From positions 2,740,001 to 2,804,000 of the forward strand of contig NZ_CP132334.1 of NCBI RefSeq assembly GCF_030758415.1: a DNA stretch of 64,000 bases, written 5' to 3'. Both the position numbers and the translations under genes were made by a program. Numbering within the stretch: the first letter of the stretch is position 1; every line of letters starts with the position of its first letter. The notes beneath the pieces are model-generated. The model was not told the origin of the DNA, ran no database searches, and saw nothing but the letters and a program-made list of their open reading frames with translations. Below, one piece after another: positions 63,315 to 64,000 of the stretch. This DNA is from Parvularcula sp. IMCC14364 (lineage in GTDB: Bacteria; Pseudomonadota; Alphaproteobacteria; Caulobacterales; Parvularculaceae).

Positions 63315-63356
63315 CATCCCTCAGCGGAGTTGGGCAACCTGAAACCTTGAGGGATG
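63315..63356. repeat. Nine-base inverted repeat before the GIN-domain gene
   Basis: CATCCCTCA (63315-63323) and TGAGGGATG (63348-63356) pair perfectly with 24 bases between them. It ends eight bases before the ATG at 63364, so it could be an operator or an mRNA hairpin that affects translation. GAGTC at 63359-63363 is a CcrM target. Confidence 0.4.
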
Positions 63357-63363
63357 ACGAGTC

Positions 63364-63960
63364 ATGTTAATGCGTTTTTCTGCTGCCCTGGCAGCAATGT
63401 TGGTTCTGATGCTGGCACCGGCCGCAACAGCCAAAGACCGATTGAATTTCACCGAAGGTACAGCCGTCTCACTGCCAACTCTGACCGGCCTTGCCGTCAA
63501 AGGCGGTGGCAAAGTCACTGTTTCTCCCGGGGACGGTTATTCCGTCACGGTGGTTGAAGGGGGCGAGAAAGTCGTTCTTTTCAGGGATGGTAATGCCTTG
63601 CAGATTGAATGCGCCCGTCCCTGCCGCGGCAACATCACCCGCATTATTGAAGTCACAGCACCCAGCGGTGGCGTTATGACCAACCTCGCTGTTGCGGGCG
63701 GCGGCTCGATCACGATCGCGGATGGCTTTGACAGTGTGTCCGAACTGAACGCAGCAGTCGTCGGTGGCGGCGCGCTACAGGCTTTCGACCTTCGCGCAAC
63801 TGACGTGAATGCTGCAGTTACAGGTGGCGGGTCAATTCAGGTAAATGTGTCAGGTGATCTGAGCGCCGCGATCGTCGGAGGCGGCAGCATCGTCTATGAC
63901 GGTACGCCGGCAGATATCAGCCGCAGCACAATCGGCGGCGGCTCTATCGGCCCGCGGTAA
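63364..63960 (+). CDS. Exported GIN-domain (DUF2807) protein
   Basis: A 198-residue exported protein. Signal peptide ends ATA-KD (about 24). The mature part is made of repeated turns with glycine triplets (VKGGGKVTV, VAGGGSITI, VVGGGALQA, VTGGGSIQV, IVGGGSIVY, IGGGSIGPR), a parallel beta-helix of the DUF2807 putative adhesin/autotransporter type. Two Cys (ECARPC) may form a disulfide. Length and repeats fit a small member. An ABC ATPase gene ends 93 bases upstream; an inverted repeat lies in between. Confidence 0.75.
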   Translation: MLMRFSAALAAMLVLMLAPAATAKDRLNFTEGTAVSLPTLTGLAVKGGGKVTVSPGDGYSVTVVEGGEKVVLFRDGNALQIECARPCRGNITRIIEVTAPSGGVMTNLAVAGGGSITIADGFDSVSELNAAVVGGGALQAFDLRATDVNAAVTGGGSIQVNVSGDLSAAIVGGGSIVYDGTPADISRSTIGGGSIGPR

Positions 63961-63981
63961 ACAACGAGAGGCAGGGGAAAC

Positions 63982-64000
63982 ATGGTTTTTGCACGGATCG
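63982..64000 (+). CDS. Start of a gene that runs off the window
   Basis: ATG at 63982 with AGGGG about six bases upstream begins MVFARI and continues past the end. Too short to identify; its spacing of 21 bases after the GIN-domain gene suggests the same operon. Confidence 0.35.

Overview
The window is chromosomal DNA from an alphaproteobacterium of the Caulobacterales/Hyphomonadaceae/Parvularculales kind, probably marine or aquatic. The evidence is gene content and promoter motifs: a CcrM-type GANTC methyltransferase next to rnhB, TTAA-N7-TTAA boxes of the CtrA type in front of several genes, an SOS box of the alphaproteobacterial GTTC-N7-GTTC form, the ChvI-ChvG-HprK-EIIA-HPr operon, the split F0 operon with b and b' subunits, and a TonB receptor paired with a TPR-sulfotransferase. 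I cannot name a genus. No tRNA, rRNA or CRISPR array was seen.

Layout. 0-9.4 kb: glycosyltransferase, an SOS-box radical SAM gene broken by an in-frame TAG, an autoregulated XRE regulator, a VOC protein, then rnhB - unknown secreted protein - ccrM - acyl-CoA carboxylase, a second VOC protein and a frameshifted sulfotransferase. 9.4-19.8 kb: mutY, a DUF721 gene, a DsbA-like lipoprotein and smc; a TonB receptor and a TPR-sulfotransferase lie inside this block. 19.9-24 kb: aldo/keto reductase and the F0 ATP synthase operon with its own promoter and terminator. 24.2-27.1 kb: queC-queE-queD downstream of a ZIP metal transporter that has a Zur-like box in its promoter. 27-31 kb: double ABC ATPase, nrdB, and a small membrane-protein/XRE module with its own dyad. 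31.1-33.1 kb: a compact secreted metal cassette made of two paralogous HMA proteins, a Cys-rich peptide and a beta-barrel. 33.3-38 kb: signal peptidase, membrane hydrolase-like protein, family-4-type uracil-DNA glycosylase and a membrane-bound alpha/beta-hydrolase-like protein. 37.9-41.7 kb: PTS/ChvGI operon. 41.8-50.5 kb: pterin dehydratase, amtB with a TorF-type porin, UbiH-type hydroxylase, retropepsin-like protease, dapB-dnaJ-dnaK. 50.7-58.8 kb is the accessory part: pyruvyl transferase, an IS427-group insertion sequence with CTAG target duplication, a TbpB-like lipoprotein convergent with a Slam-type exporter, a ribbon-helix-helix protein fused to a membrane anchor and periplasmic domain, and a DUF305-LVIVD fusion. 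59-64 kb: grpE, hrcA, a beta-propeller protein, a CHCC zinc finger, an ABC ATPase and a GIN-domain protein.

How the parts fit. Three clusters look like coherent systems: the zinc-linked ZIP-queCED strand, the four-gene HMA/Cys-rich/barrel cassette (the best candidate for an undescribed metal-handling system), and the Slam-lipoprotein pair beside the RHH/DUF305 genes. Three genes are interrupted in frame: the radical SAM gene (nonsense), the sulfotransferase (frameshift, probably decay or sequencing error) and the transposase (probably programmed -1 frameshifting). All motif calls and residue counts were made by eye.
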